From Desulfurellaceae bacterium (GTDB lineage: Bacteria; Desulfobacterota; Binatia; Bin18): a stretch of 64,000 bases of DNA. The stretch's first letter is position 1. The number at the start of each line of letters is the position of its first letter. The notes under the pieces were generated by a model, which saw only the letters and a list, made by a program, of their open reading frames with translations, searched no databases and was not told where the DNA came from. The position numbers and the translations under genes are program-made. Shown piece after piece: positions 33,783-42,813 of this stretch. The stretch is taken from NCBI GenBank assembly GCA_021296095.1, contig JAGWBB010000037.1, positions 1 through 64,000 on the forward strand, in the 5' to 3' direction.

Positions 33783-33984
33783 TGCCTTCAGCCTCCGGCA
33801 TGACAAAGCTCACCGCCGGATCAATATGGCTCAGGTCCAACGCGTCCAGCGCCGCGAGCCCCTCAGATAATTGTGAATACAGCCTGGCGATTTCCTGTAG
33901 TGCGTCATCGCTCAGCGGTCGGGCGATCTTGTCTCGGAGGAGAGCAGCAACGAGTTCTCGGTCTTTCACCGGGATTGTGTCCAT
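33772..33984 (-). CDS. Small GatC-like partner of the amidase
   Basis: A 70-residue protein (start ATG 33984) with a GatC-like pattern: a helix (VKDRELVAALLRDKIARPLS), DDALQEIARLYSQLSEGLAA, then LDLSHIDPAVSFVMPEAEG, where GatC proteins carry 'VEPT'-like turns that wrap around GatA. It ends overlapping the amidase start. The longer open frame to 34086 merely joins it to a degenerate copy of the Rieske-associated protein (34047-34155), which is why the inner ATG is preferred; its ribosome site is weak. A stabilising subunit role is inferred. Confidence 0.6.
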   Translation of the reverse strand: MDTIPVKDRELVAALLRDKIARPLSDDALQEIARLYSQLSEGLAALDALDLSHIDPAVSFVMPEAEGNED

Positions 33985-34046
33985 TTCGATTATACCTATA
34001 TCCAACGCGCCCAGAGCAGAGCGTGGCGCAAGTGCAGGAGCGACCC

Positions 34047-34155
34047 GCTGCCCGAAGAATTCCACGGCTGGCGCGGTCTCGGCCAAGGATAGTGTCAGAA
34101 AAAATAAGCGTCTTACTTCTTAAGGCATGGCGTCGGGGGGAAGCTGCTCCTGTCG
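34047..34155 (-). pseudogene. Relic of a third Rieske-associated small protein
   Basis: At nucleotide level this matches part of the gene at 36020-36403 closely. The minus strand would read QLPPDAMP, then a stop where the intact gene has Glu, then EVRRLFFLTLSLAETAPAVE and FFGQ; the intact copy reads MPEEVRRLILLTLSLAEIAP AVEFFGQ. The flanking halves are missing. It implies a former third oxygenase/partner unit, now mostly deleted. Confidence 0.6.
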
Positions 34156-34233
34156 CCGTTATTGTCGTGTTATGACGGTAGCGTGTAATGAATTGACAGC
34201 ACTCCCAGGCCGGCACCTGGTGTCACCTTCAGC

Positions 34234-34566
34234 TCAGTCCGCTCGGTCGTGGCAAAACTCCAGCCGCGTGCTGTCGTAGCCATCCACCACACTCGGCTGC
34301 TTATAATTCTCCACGGCGGTCGCCACCTCGGCTAGCGATAACGCCAGGTGAAACAACCGCTTGGCATCTTCGGACAGGTTGTCCAGCGGAAACTGGCCCA
34401 AGTAGTTCAGCACGGCTTCCATGCGCGGGAGTAAGGTGTCGTACAACGCCTGTATCTCCGACATGGGACTGGTCAGGCGATGACGATTGCGTTCGGTCTC
34501 TGTGGCCAAGGCCCAGCGCTCGGCTAAGGGCTCCAGGTCTGCGAACCCTTCGGGCAACAAACTCAT
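34234..34566 (-). CDS. Rieske-associated small helical protein of unknown family
   Basis: A 110-residue, mostly helical protein starting within the stop of the Rieske gene above it (ATGA, 34563-34566), so it is translationally coupled to that oxygenase. I do not recognise the family; it is not the NTF2-fold beta subunit of ring-hydroxylating oxygenases (those are about 160-180 residues). Key blocks are GFADLEPLAERWALATETER, RMEAVLNYLGQFPLDNLSED and LFHLALSLAEVATAVENYKQ, ending VVDGYDSTRLEFCHDRAD. The protein at 36020 shares the frame FADLE...RMEA(V/I)L.YL.QFPLD...LSLAE...DG..STRF. A subunit or assembly role for the oxygenase is an inference from coupling alone. Confidence 0.75.
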   Translation of the reverse strand: MSLLPEGFADLEPLAERWALATETERNRHRLTSPMSEIQALYDTLLPRMEAVLNYLGQFPLDNLSEDAKRLFHLALSLAEVATAVENYKQPSVVDGYDSTRLEFCHDRAD

Positions 34567-35792
34567 GCTCCACCTCCCGAATAAAAGCCAACGTACTCTT
34601 CGACGACCTTATGCCCGTGGCGGATACACACTTCATTGTCCTGTAATAAAAAGTGCGTTTTGGCGCGAGTGGCTAGAGCTTGCTGTGTTTCTTCCAGGGT
34701 GCTCAGGTCTTCCAGCAACGCATCCCGAAACAGGCACTTACTATATTCCTGCCCGAAGCGTTGTTCCACGGTGGTGGCCGGTGGGAAGTATTGGCGAAAC
34801 TCCCACAAGGTGCGGTCCACGGCTAGGGGCCAGAAGTGATAGGTAAAATACATGCCGTCGAGCACATCGACAAAGAAGTTGGGAAAAATGACGTTAATGT
34901 CAAAACTCCAATTTGGAACTTTACCCGGGTTCAGATACGGGGGCAGGTCGTCAGTCGAGGCCGAAAGCATGGTATCAAACGAGCGACCCAGTTTGTGCAC
35001 CAAGGTTTGGATAGGGGTCGGCTTGGGCTTGGGATTGCCGTCCACGGAAAACCTACGGTGATTACGATATAGCTTCACCCACGGCAGGTGTACCAGTGGA
35101 TTTTCCTTGGGGCCATAGCTGGGCAGGGAGCGGGCGTGGATAAACGCGACATGATAGCCTTCTTGAAACGCGTCTGCGGCCACCTTCCAGCTCACCTTGG
35201 CTTCGGTCTGATAGGTTTTGCGTGTGGTGTATCGGCCAAACGGAAAGCCGCGCAGCTGTTCCCCGAGTTCGCCTAAGTATTCTGTCAGCGTCTCCTTGGG
35301 CTGGGGGGCAAGGTTGATGAAAATGAACCCCTCCCATGTGTCCACGGCAACAGGAGTCAGGCCGTGGGCGGTTTTATCCAAATCAAAGAACTGATCTTCA
35401 TCTGGTACAAAGATGAGCCGGCCCTCAGTATTGTAGCTCCAGCCATGAAACTTACAGGCAAACACGCCCCGACACGTGCCGTCGCCATCCCACACGACCT
35501 TATTGCCCCGATGCGAGCACATATTGTGAAACGCGCGGATCGTGCCGTCTTGGCCGCGCACGATCAGCACCGAGGCTTCGCCCGCAGCAATATTTTTGAC
35601 CAAATAGTCACCGGCCTTGGGGATTTCTTCCACCCGGCCGACATTCAGCCACACTTGCTTAAAAATCCGCTCGCGTTCCAGGGTATGATACTCGGGTGAA
35701 ATACACGGCTCGATTGGCACGGGCCCGGTCCCCAACTCTGGATACGTTTGCGCCCAGCTCTTCCCGTTCGTCCCGTTTGTTTGAATACCCAT
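34563..35792 (-). CDS. Rieske non-heme iron oxygenase alpha subunit
   Basis: A 409-residue aromatic-ring-hydroxylating-type oxygenase. The Rieske [2Fe-2S] ligands are C92/H94 in HNMCSHRGNK and C113/H116 in ACKFHGWSYN. The mononuclear-iron motif is DAFQEGYHVAFIH with H213 and H218, and a later Asp region follows near NFFVDVLDGMYFTYHFWPL. These enzymes take electrons from a reductase/ferredoxin chain to hydroxylate or demethylate substrates; no reductase is coded nearby. ATG 35792 has AAAGGGGGG upstream. It is a paralogue of the gene at 36414 (same N-terminus plan ELGTGP.PI.P.ISPEY). The N-terminal GTGPVPIEPCISPEY is shared. Substrate unknown. Confidence 0.9.
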   Translation of the reverse strand: MGIQTNGTNGKSWAQTYPELGTGPVPIEPCISPEYHTLERERIFKQVWLNVGRVEEIPKAGDYLVKNIAAGEASVLIVRGQDGTIRAFHNMCSHRGNKVVWDGDGTCRGVFACKFHGWSYNTEGRLIFVPDEDQFFDLDKTAHGLTPVAVDTWEGFIFINLAPQPKETLTEYLGELGEQLRGFPFGRYTTRKTYQTEAKVSWKVAADAFQEGYHVAFIHARSLPSYGPKENPLVHLPWVKLYRNHRRFSVDGNPKPKPTPIQTLVHKLGRSFDTMLSASTDDLPPYLNPGKVPNWSFDINVIFPNFFVDVLDGMYFTYHFWPLAVDRTLWEFRQYFPPATTVEQRFGQEYSKCLFRDALLEDLSTLEETQQALATRAKTHFLLQDNEVCIRHGHKVVEEYVGFYSGGGA

Positions 35793-35886
35793 CGCATGGC
35801 CCCCCTTTCTAACACGGCTTCGGTACGACTCCTATGCATCTTTACCAGCAAACGCAGAGCAGCTCGGCCAGCCCGCTGCAGCAGCG

Positions 35887-36039
35887 TCATGCCGCCCCCA
35901 CCTCTCCGCCGTCTATACTCGGCCTCGCGCCGATGTCAAGAGTTGCGGTTGTATCGGAAGGGGCTGTTCTCCCTCTCGTTGGCAGTTGCTCCCACCCTGC
36001 GAGCACTTCGTCTTGGACTTTATTGCTGCCAAGTGCCAT
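35887..36039 (-). CDS. Possible small ORF (50 aa), unknown
   Basis: A 50-codon frame starting ATG 36039, with GGAGGAGGAAACACC just upstream, overlapping the last 20 bases of the small Rieske-associated gene. It reads MALGSNKVQDEVLAGWEQLP then TRGRTAPSDTTATLDIGARP and ends at 35887. Nothing recognisable; the strong ribosome site is its only support. Confidence 0.28.
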   Translation of the reverse strand: MALGSNKVQDEVLAGWEQLPTRGRTAPSDTTATLDIGARPSIDGGEVGAA

Positions 36040-36403
36040 GGTGTTTCCTCCTCCCTGCTACAGATGAGAACCTCGGTTCGTGTCCGGGTACGAACCGGGT
36101 GGATTCAAAGCCGTCAATCACTCCCGGCTGCCCAAAGAATTCCACGGCCGGTGCAATTTCTGCCAAAGATAATGTCAGTAAAATTAAGCGTCTCACTTCC
36201 TCGGGCATTGTGTCGAGAGGAAACTGCCGTAGATACTCAAGGATGGCTTCCATCCGGGGAAAGATCGCGTCATAAAATGTCCGCAGCTCTTCCATGCTGC
36301 TCGACAGGCGCTTTTGGTTGCGCGCCCTTTCTTCGGCCAGGGACCAGTCAGCAACGAAAGCCTCGAGGTCTGCAAACTGATCCGGCAACACACCCTGAGA
36401 CAT
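36020..36403 (-). CDS. Rieske-associated small helical protein of unknown family
   Basis: A 127-residue paralogue of the protein at 34234. Blocks: LPDQFADLEAFVADWSLAEE, FYDAIFPRMEAILEYLRQFP, MPEEVRRLILLTLSLAEIAP and AVEFFGQPGVIDGFESTRFV. It has an extra C-terminal basic tail (SSVAGRRKHHGTWQQ) that the other copy lacks. ATG 36403 follows GGGGGGAGCT and lies 10 bases after the stop of the second Rieske gene; a further upstream ATG at 36427 would overlap it. Family unknown, but two intact copies each directly downstream of a Rieske alpha subunit make an accessory-subunit role plausible. Confidence 0.75.
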   Translation of the reverse strand: MSQGVLPDQFADLEAFVADWSLAEERARNQKRLSSSMEELRTFYDAIFPRMEAILEYLRQFPLDTMPEEVRRLILLTLSLAEIAPAVEFFGQPGVIDGFESTRFVPGHEPRFSSVAGRRKHHGTWQQ

Positions 36404-36413
36404 AGCTCCCCCC

Positions 36414-37631
36414 TTATCTTTCGCCATCTTCTATAAAGTCCTCCGCAAGCTTATTGGCGTGTCTGATCAACAGTTCTTGATCTTGCAGCGGGGTATGGGT
36501 GAGCGCACCAGAAGCGAGCCCCCTTTGTACGTTCTCAAGCGTACTGCCGTCTTCCAGCCACACGTCGCGGGTCACGCATCTGGTGTGTTCTCGGCTAAAC
36601 CACTGGGCGGCATTTTCCGCCTGGGGTAAATACAGCCGGGCTTCCCACACCGATCGATCGACCGTCAGCGGCCACATATGGTGGGTGAGGCAGAAGCCCC
36701 CGAACAGCAAGAAGTGAAAATTGGGGAAGATATAATACAGATCGAAAGACCAATTCGGATTTCTGGTTGGGTTGAGGACACTCGGTGGCAGTCGTTCGAG
36801 AAAGGAGCCGGTTGCTTCAGCGCTGAGCATCGCTCCGAATTGAGAAGCCAGGGCTTCTACGGGAGTTGGCGTATGGGTCTGATTCCCGTAACCGGAGAGC
36901 ATACTGTGACGCCGATAGAGTTTGATGTCGAGGGTGTGAAGAGAAGGGTTGTCTGCATTGGCGAAAAAATCTGGGACCGTGCGCGCGTGCAGGCTCTTGG
37001 CGTGATAGGCTTCCAGCTGGGAGTCTCGCGCCGCTCTCCAGTTACATTGCAGCTCTGCCTTATAGGAGTAACAGACCGACAGTTCGGCGAAGGGAAATTC
37101 TGTCAAGACTGTCACCGCCTCGCCCAAATACTGCGGCAAGGTTTCCTGCGGGTGGGGATCGAGATGGATGAAGATAAACCCTCCACAGATGTCTGTGGTA
37201 ACCGGGGTCAGACCATGCTCGCTCTTCCTGAAATCAAAGAACATCTCCTCTTCCGGCACGCCGATCAGCCGTCCGTCCGGGGCATAGGTCCAGCCGTGAA
37301 ATTTACACGTCAATCTCTGACACGAACCCCGTCCATTCCAGACAAGCTTATTCCCACGATGTTTACACACATTGTGGAAAGCGCGTACCGTTCCGTCCTG
37401 TCCGCGAACAACAAGAATTGAGGTATTGCCCACGGCAAGGTCCTGAACGAAGTAGTCTCCCGGTCGTGGAATGTCTTCCAGCCTGCCGACATTGAGCCAC
37501 ACCCGCCGAAAGATCCGCTCCCGTTCCAACTTAAAATATTCCGGTGAAATATAGGGTTTGATCGGGGCCGGGCCTGTTCCCAGCTCACCATACTGTGTTG
37601 TCCAGTGTTGGTGCTTCGTTGCAGTCTCCAT
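36414..37631 (-). CDS. Rieske non-heme iron oxygenase alpha subunit
   Basis: A 405-residue oxygenase, paralogue of the gene at 34563. Rieske ligands are C89/H91 in NVCKHRGNK and C109/H112 in LTCKFHGWTY; the mononuclear-iron pair is in SQLEAYHAKSLHARTV. The upstream conserved Asp/Glu that bridges the two centres is Gln-Leu-Glu here (SQLEAYH), differing from DAFQEGYH in the paralogue, so substrates probably differ. ATG 37631 follows GAAGGGAGAG. The small partner gene follows 10 bases later. A reductase is not encoded nearby. Divergence between the two alphas is moderate, so the duplication is not recent. Confidence 0.9.
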   Translation of the reverse strand: METATKHQHWTTQYGELGTGPAPIKPYISPEYFKLERERIFRRVWLNVGRLEDIPRPGDYFVQDLAVGNTSILVVRGQDGTVRAFHNVCKHRGNKLVWNGRGSCQRLTCKFHGWTYAPDGRLIGVPEEEMFFDFRKSEHGLTPVTTDICGGFIFIHLDPHPQETLPQYLGEAVTVLTEFPFAELSVCYSYKAELQCNWRAARDSQLEAYHAKSLHARTVPDFFANADNPSLHTLDIKLYRRHSMLSGYGNQTHTPTPVEALASQFGAMLSAEATGSFLERLPPSVLNPTRNPNWSFDLYYIFPNFHFLLFGGFCLTHHMWPLTVDRSVWEARLYLPQAENAAQWFSREHTRCVTRDVWLEDGSTLENVQRGLASGALTHTPLQDQELLIRHANKLAEDFIEDGER

Positions 37632-37717
37632 TCTCTCTCCCTTCTTATCCTGTCCCCATGAGTACCGTTTCTTCTCCCAGCCATAACACTCATGAACGTC
37701 CCGTTTGAGAAGAAGAG

Positions 37718-37745
37718 ACGGTTCCCACCCGGACGTGGGAACCGT
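37718..37745 (-). terminator. Terminator-like hairpin after amidohydrolase
   Basis: ACGGTTCCCAC, loop CCGGAC, GTGGGAACCGT: an 11-bp perfect stem 10 bases past the stop of the amidohydrolase gene on the minus strand. The following CTCTTCTTCTC is only partly T-rich. Confidence 0.6.
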
Positions 37746-37755
37746 GAGACACGGG

Positions 37756-38868
37756 CTAGGTCAGCTCAATTCGGTACAGCTTGGCCGCATTGTCACAGAT
37801 GATCTTTTTGGTGACCTCCGCCGGCACGTTGGAAAAGTCGCGCTCAATGATTTTGAGCGAGTCGGGCCAGGTCGAGTCGGTGTGGGGAAAGTCCGAGGCC
37901 CACATGTAGTTATTCTCTCCGAAGATGTCGTAGGTTTTGGGACCGACCGGGTCGTCCTGGAAGGTGGCCCACATCTGGCGCTTGACATACGCGCTGGGCT
38001 TTTGCGGCAGGGGTTCCTTGAGCATGGCGTTGAACTTCTCAAAGGCGTGGTCCAGGCGGTACATATAGTGCGGGAACCAGCCCGAGTCGTTCTCGGCCGA
38101 CACGATCGGCAGCTCGGGGAAGCGCTCCAACACCCCGCCGAAGATCAGGCTGGTCAGCGAGCGCTGGACCTCGTGAATGATGTTCATGTACTGCGAGGCA
38201 ATCTCGGGGCCCAGAGTTTCCTTGCCCTGCCGCTTTTTGCCGGTGATGACGTGCAGCGACAGGGGCAGGTGGAGTTCCGAGGCGGCCTGCCAAAACGGAT
38301 CGTAGACTTTGTCGCTGTACGGCCGGTCGGGTGGCGGCGAGCCCCAGATCATCGCGCCCTTGAGGCCGAGCTTGGCGCTCCGCTCCAGCTCCTTGACCCC
38401 GGCGTGTATGTCTTCGAGTGAGATCAGGGCGATGGCGTGCAGGCGTTGCGGGTTGTGCGAGCAGAACTCGGCAACCCAGTCGTTATAGACCCCGAAGCAG
38501 GCGCGTTGCAGGTCCGCGTCCTGCAGGCCGAACAGCGGCATGCCCAGGGTGGTGTACAAGACCTCGGCCTGCACCCCGTCAATATCCTGGTCCTTGAGGC
38601 GTTCGGCCGGATCCCAGCCGCTGGGCCGGGCCGCCTCATAGCCCCGGTTCAAATGGTCTTTGAGTTCCTGGCCGCTGCGGCCGGCGCCAAAGCCGCCCGC
38701 AACCGGAAAGGGCTGGATGTCGGGCGCGACAAAGATCTGGGTCGGTTTTCTGGGGTGTTTGATGACCTTGGGGGCCTGGTCGCGGTATTTTTTATCCAGC
38801 CGTTGCTGCCACAGATCGGCCGGTTCCATCATGTGCGAGTCGGCCGATATGATCTGGATTTGTGTCAT
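37756..38868 (-). CDS. Amidohydrolase family 2 metalloenzyme
   Basis: A 370-residue amidohydro_2 protein. Motifs: IISADSHMMEPADLWQQRLD (DxH), ALISLEDIHAGVKELERSA, LPLSLHVITGKKRQGKETLG with the metal His, PIVSAENDSGWFPHYMYRLD and NYMWASDFPHTDSTWPDS (strand-8 Asp). The end KIICDNAAKLYRIELT is typical. ATG 38868 follows ACAGGAGGAAC. It is nearest to the gene at 16079 (both DSHMMEP..LW). It is probably transcribed together with the imidazolonepropionase-like gene upstream, 30 bases away. Substrate unknown. Confidence 0.86.
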   Translation of the reverse strand: MTQIQIISADSHMMEPADLWQQRLDKKYRDQAPKVIKHPRKPTQIFVAPDIQPFPVAGGFGAGRSGQELKDHLNRGYEAARPSGWDPAERLKDQDIDGVQAEVLYTTLGMPLFGLQDADLQRACFGVYNDWVAEFCSHNPQRLHAIALISLEDIHAGVKELERSAKLGLKGAMIWGSPPPDRPYSDKVYDPFWQAASELHLPLSLHVITGKKRQGKETLGPEIASQYMNIIHEVQRSLTSLIFGGVLERFPELPIVSAENDSGWFPHYMYRLDHAFEKFNAMLKEPLPQKPSAYVKRQMWATFQDDPVGPKTYDIFGENNYMWASDFPHTDSTWPDSLKIIERDFSNVPAEVTKKIICDNAAKLYRIELT

Positions 38869-38898
38869 AGGGTGTTCCTCCTGTTTGGAATCTGGCGG

Positions 38899-40266
38899 TC
38901 AGTGAGCGGCGGCGTCCGAGTGCGGAACCTGGGCCAGCAGCGTGGGCGGGTCGTAGGCCACGCCGCCGCGATACACGTCGGTCAGCCGCCGCAGCTGCCG
39001 CGGGTCGGTGAGCGGGTCGCCGTCGACGACGAGCAGGTCGGCGTAGCGGCCCGATGCCACGCTGCCGAGATGGTCCTGCTGGCGCAGATAGCGGGCCGCC
39101 ACAGACGTGACCGCCTTGAGCGCGGCCATGGCGCCGATGGCTTCGGACAAGAGTTCGATTTCCCGCAGCAGGCCAAACCCGGCCGGTGGATAGGCAATCC
39201 CGCCGCAGTCGGTCCCGCCGACCACGATGCCGCCGGCCTCGTGGAGAATCCGGGTCACCTCCTGGTGCTTTTCCAGCGCCCTGGCGCCCAGGCTGGGCTC
39301 AAAGCCGGGGAACATGTCCCAGTCGGGGCGTTCGCCGATGTGCTCGGCCAGGCTCCGCTGCCGGGCCAGCGCCATAGGCGCGATATAGCGCCGGTCGGTG
39401 TCGTGCAGGGCGGCTTCGGCTCCCACCTTGGCCAGCCACAACAGGTCCAGAGTGGTGCCCATATTGACCTGATGATCGACCATGGCGTCGAACCAGGTCT
39501 TGGCCTGATCGCCGTGCAGGTCGGCGTCTTCCCAGCCTTTGAAGGTCAGCGGGGCGAAGCGGCGGTCCATCATGGAATGGACCGACAGGCCGGGGCCGAA
39601 GCGCATGTCGGCGGCGCAGAAATCGTTATAGGGCGAGATCCAGACGTGTTCGAGTCCGTCGATACCGGCCCGAATCACGTCCAGCGAATGGGTGTAGCCC
39701 AGGTGGCCGGTGACCGGAACGCGCTTATCCACAAAGTCGATCACCGCCTTGGCGGTGTCCGGCGGCAGGGTGAAATACAGCTTGACGCCGTCCACGCCGG
39801 CCGCCAGCAAACCGCTAATTTTGGCCGGTACGGCCTCGACTGAGGGGATGCTGTCCAGCAGCTCGGCAAACGGACCGTTAGGATCAAAGCTGGAATCCGA
39901 ACCGTCGAGCAGCGGGCCGCAGATGAACAGCCGGGGACCGAGCAGATGGCCGCTGTTCAGCTCGTCTTTGAGCTGTGTGACCTTTTCGAGTTTGCCGCCC
40001 ACATCGCGCGCGGTTGTCACCCCGGCGGCCAGAAACAGCGGCAGGCTCTCCTTGTCCATGAAAGTCGTGTGGACGTGGGTATCGATCAGGCCCGGCAGGA
40101 CGGTTTTGCCGCCCAGGTCAATGATCCGGGTGCCGGGCGGGGCTGTAATCTCACCGCTGGCGACCTGGCTGATGCGCTCGCCGTCGATGAGAATTGAGAC
40201 TCCCGATTGCGCTTGGTCGGCGATGCCGTCGATCAGCCGCGCGTTTTTCAGCAGCATGGGTGGCAT
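38899..40266 (-). CDS. Amidohydrolase family protein (imidazolonepropionase/prolidase-like)
   Basis: A 455-residue amidohydrolase of the group that includes imidazolonepropionase and Xaa-Pro/organophosphate-type amidohydrolases. The small beta domain begins NARLIDGIADQAQSGVSILI. The metal HxH is in VLPGLIDTHVHTTFMDKESL, followed by LFLAAGVTTARDVGGKLEKV, the mid-barrel His in VTGHLGYTHSLDVI and GLEHVWISPYNDF, and the Asp in VVGGTDCGGIAYP. The lysine of carboxylated enzymes may be in VDGVKLYFTLPPDT. ATG 40266 sits 4 bases after AGGAGGA; an ATG 3 codons in is also possible. It converts cyclic amides or lactones by hydrolysis; substrate unknown. Confidence 0.82.
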   Translation of the reverse strand: MPPMLLKNARLIDGIADQAQSGVSILIDGERISQVASGEITAPPGTRIIDLGGKTVLPGLIDTHVHTTFMDKESLPLFLAAGVTTARDVGGKLEKVTQLKDELNSGHLLGPRLFICGPLLDGSDSSFDPNGPFAELLDSIPSVEAVPAKISGLLAAGVDGVKLYFTLPPDTAKAVIDFVDKRVPVTGHLGYTHSLDVIRAGIDGLEHVWISPYNDFCAADMRFGPGLSVHSMMDRRFAPLTFKGWEDADLHGDQAKTWFDAMVDHQVNMGTTLDLLWLAKVGAEAALHDTDRRYIAPMALARQRSLAEHIGERPDWDMFPGFEPSLGARALEKHQEVTRILHEAGGIVVGGTDCGGIAYPPAGFGLLREIELLSEAIGAMAALKAVTSVAARYLRQQDHLGSVASGRYADLLVVDGDPLTDPRQLRRLTDVYRGGVAYDPPTLLAQVPHSDAAAH

Positions 40267-40430
40267 ACTTCCTCCTTATCGGTGCTCCCAACATACTCCT
40301 GATTGGAAAGAATCCGCAAACCCCGGGCGGTCCTGCCTGAACGCTTGACAGCCCAGTGGATATGGGCGAGCCTGACCGAGGCCGCACGGCGCAGGGCGTC
40401 GGCGTTGAAGTCATACACATCGGAGAACGT

Positions 40431-41441
<1,011 letters not shown>

Positions 41442-41467
41442 TCTGGACCGCTAGCCCTGCTCAGGTC

Positions 41468-42004
41468 CTAGCGCTGAATGCTTCGGATGGGGTCGGAGCC
41501 GTCCCAATGCTGGGCTGCCTCGGCAACTTTCTGGAAGAACTTGGCCTTCCAGCCACACGCTTCTGACAGCTCAACGACTGTACCCGGATGCGCTTCTGTA
41601 CACAGGTACACGAAGCGTCCATTTTCGCCGACCGTACCCGACTGTCCGACCTCGTAACCCAGAGACTCGGCACGCGCCAGGGCGGCATCCATGGCTTCAG
41701 GACTCTCCATCCAATAGGCAAAATGCTGCAAGCCTTCGTGGCCGGCGTCCAGAAAGTCGCGCCACATGGAGGGCGCGGTGTTGCGGGGCTGGATGAGTTC
41801 GATTTGAAGCTGCCCGGAGTTGGCCAGGGCGATACTCGCCGCCGCCTCAGACGGCTGATCTCGATATCGAAAATCGTCGATCCTGACCTGATCGAAGTAG
41901 AAAAACGGTCCGACGCCGAGGACATTGATCCAGTGATTGAGCGCCGTCTCAATGTCGCGGACAACGTAGCCGTTCTGACGAATCGCACCAAAAATACGAC
42001 TCAT
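41468..42004 (-). CDS. VOC family protein
   Basis: A 178-residue glyoxalase/bleomycin-resistance-fold protein of the methylmalonyl-CoA epimerase-like group. The first motif is NGYVVRDIETALNHWINVLG, the second His region is GHEGLQHFAYWMESPEAMDA and the Glu is in HPGTVVELSEACGW. The C-terminal extension FQKVAEAAQHWDGSDPIRSI is longer than epimerases. ATG 42004 has AAAAGGAGGC upstream. It converges with the aldo/keto reductase at a 26-base gap. Function undefined: epimerase, isomerase or dioxygenase are all possible. Confidence 0.8.
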   Translation of the reverse strand: MSRIFGAIRQNGYVVRDIETALNHWINVLGVGPFFYFDQVRIDDFRYRDQPSEAAASIALANSGQLQIELIQPRNTAPSMWRDFLDAGHEGLQHFAYWMESPEAMDAALARAESLGYEVGQSGTVGENGRFVYLCTEAHPGTVVELSEACGWKAKFFQKVAEAAQHWDGSDPIRSIQR

Positions 42005-42117
42005 GGTGAGCCTCCTTTTCGACCCTCAGCCGTTGCAGGGGTGAGCCTAGAACGCAACCTGTCTGCCGGTCAACCGGTTGCTTGCCGTGTGGAAGGCAGA
42101 ATAGCGCCGAGACTGGC

Positions 42118-42450
42118 TCAGTCACATCCGGTTGCAACGGTTATCGCCCGACATACGGCTCGCATCTGCTCAGGCTTAAGACGGCCGATATATCGGGACA
42201 AATGGGAACGTTCGACGGTCTGTATATGATCGAGGTTGACTGCCGACTCGTGCTTGAGCCCCTCTGGCGTCCCGACTATGACCTCACTGGGAAGGCCACG
42301 GATCGTTGAGGTGAGCGGAGCGACGAGTACGGTATGCAGGACCTTGATAGCCTCTGGGCGGCTCAGGACTAAGACAGGGCGTCGTTTGTCCGGTCGGGCA
42401 AACTCGTATGTCCAGAGTTCTCCCCTGGCAATTGCTACTCGTCTGGCCAT
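42118..42450 (-). CDS. MazF/PemK-like toxin
   Basis: A 110-residue MazF-fold endoribonuclease. Family signs: ARGELWTYEFARPDKRRPVL, VLVAPLTSTIRGLPSEVIVG, HESAVNLDHIQTVERSHLSR and a final IGRLKPEQMRAVCRAI. MazF/PemK toxins cleave mRNA at short motifs. It overlaps the end of the antitoxin gene upstream by 16 bases, the usual arrangement. The frame is intact. Confidence 0.87.
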   Translation of the reverse strand: MARRVAIARGELWTYEFARPDKRRPVLVLSRPEAIKVLHTVLVAPLTSTIRGLPSEVIVGTPEGLKHESAVNLDHIQTVERSHLSRYIGRLKPEQMRAVCRAITVATGCD

Positions 42451-42665
42451 GTTCCTTGATCCGCCCAGCCGTTGAGGTCTGAGTCCGCCGGGTGTTCGCT
42501 ATAGCCACGCTGGTAGGCTTCGGCAATCGAATCCCGGCGCTTCTTCCGCAAATAGTCTGCCACCGCCCGACGGATCACCGCAGAACGGCCGTTCTGTTTG
42601 ACCTCTTCGTCCCGGTCGAGCGTTTCCAAGAGCTGTTCGTCAAAGGTAATTTGAATGGCTTTCAT
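42435..42665 (-). CDS. Ribbon-helix-helix antitoxin of the MazEF-like module
   Basis: A 76-residue protein with MKAIQITFDEQLLETLDRDE, EVKQNGRSAVIRRAVADYLR and an acidic tail ending NGWADQGTWPDE. This is the CopG/MetJ-like DNA-binding layout (strand, then two helices with GRSAVIRRAV). It would repress its own promoter and bind the MazF-like toxin. It precedes and overlaps that gene. The 269 bases beyond it, to 42934, hold no other gene but a hairpin and a small repeat element. Confidence 0.8.
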   Translation of the reverse strand: MKAIQITFDEQLLETLDRDEEVKQNGRSAVIRRAVADYLRKKRRDSIAEAYQRGYSEHPADSDLNGWADQGTWPDE

Positions 42666-42764
42666 GAGGATATTCTATGTGGATAAACTGTACACATCAA
42701 TATGTATACGATAGGACTGAGAGGGGACTCTGGACACGTCTTATCAGAGAGAAGGGGAGGGGGG

Positions 42765-42793
42765 AGCAGACCCGCCTTTACGGCGGGTCTGCT
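42765..42793 (-). terminator. Terminator-like hairpin
   Basis: AGCAGACCCGCC, loop TTTAC, GGCGGGTCTGCT: a perfect 12-bp stem downstream of the deacylase gene on the minus strand. No U-run follows. Confidence 0.5.
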
Positions 42794-42813
42794 GGAACTG
42801 GGACGGTGCGGGG

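Noticed and set aside
42765-42793. Perfect 12-bp palindrome considered as a riboswitch or operator
   Set aside because: Position after a stop codon and lack of conserved core sequence fit a simple terminator better.
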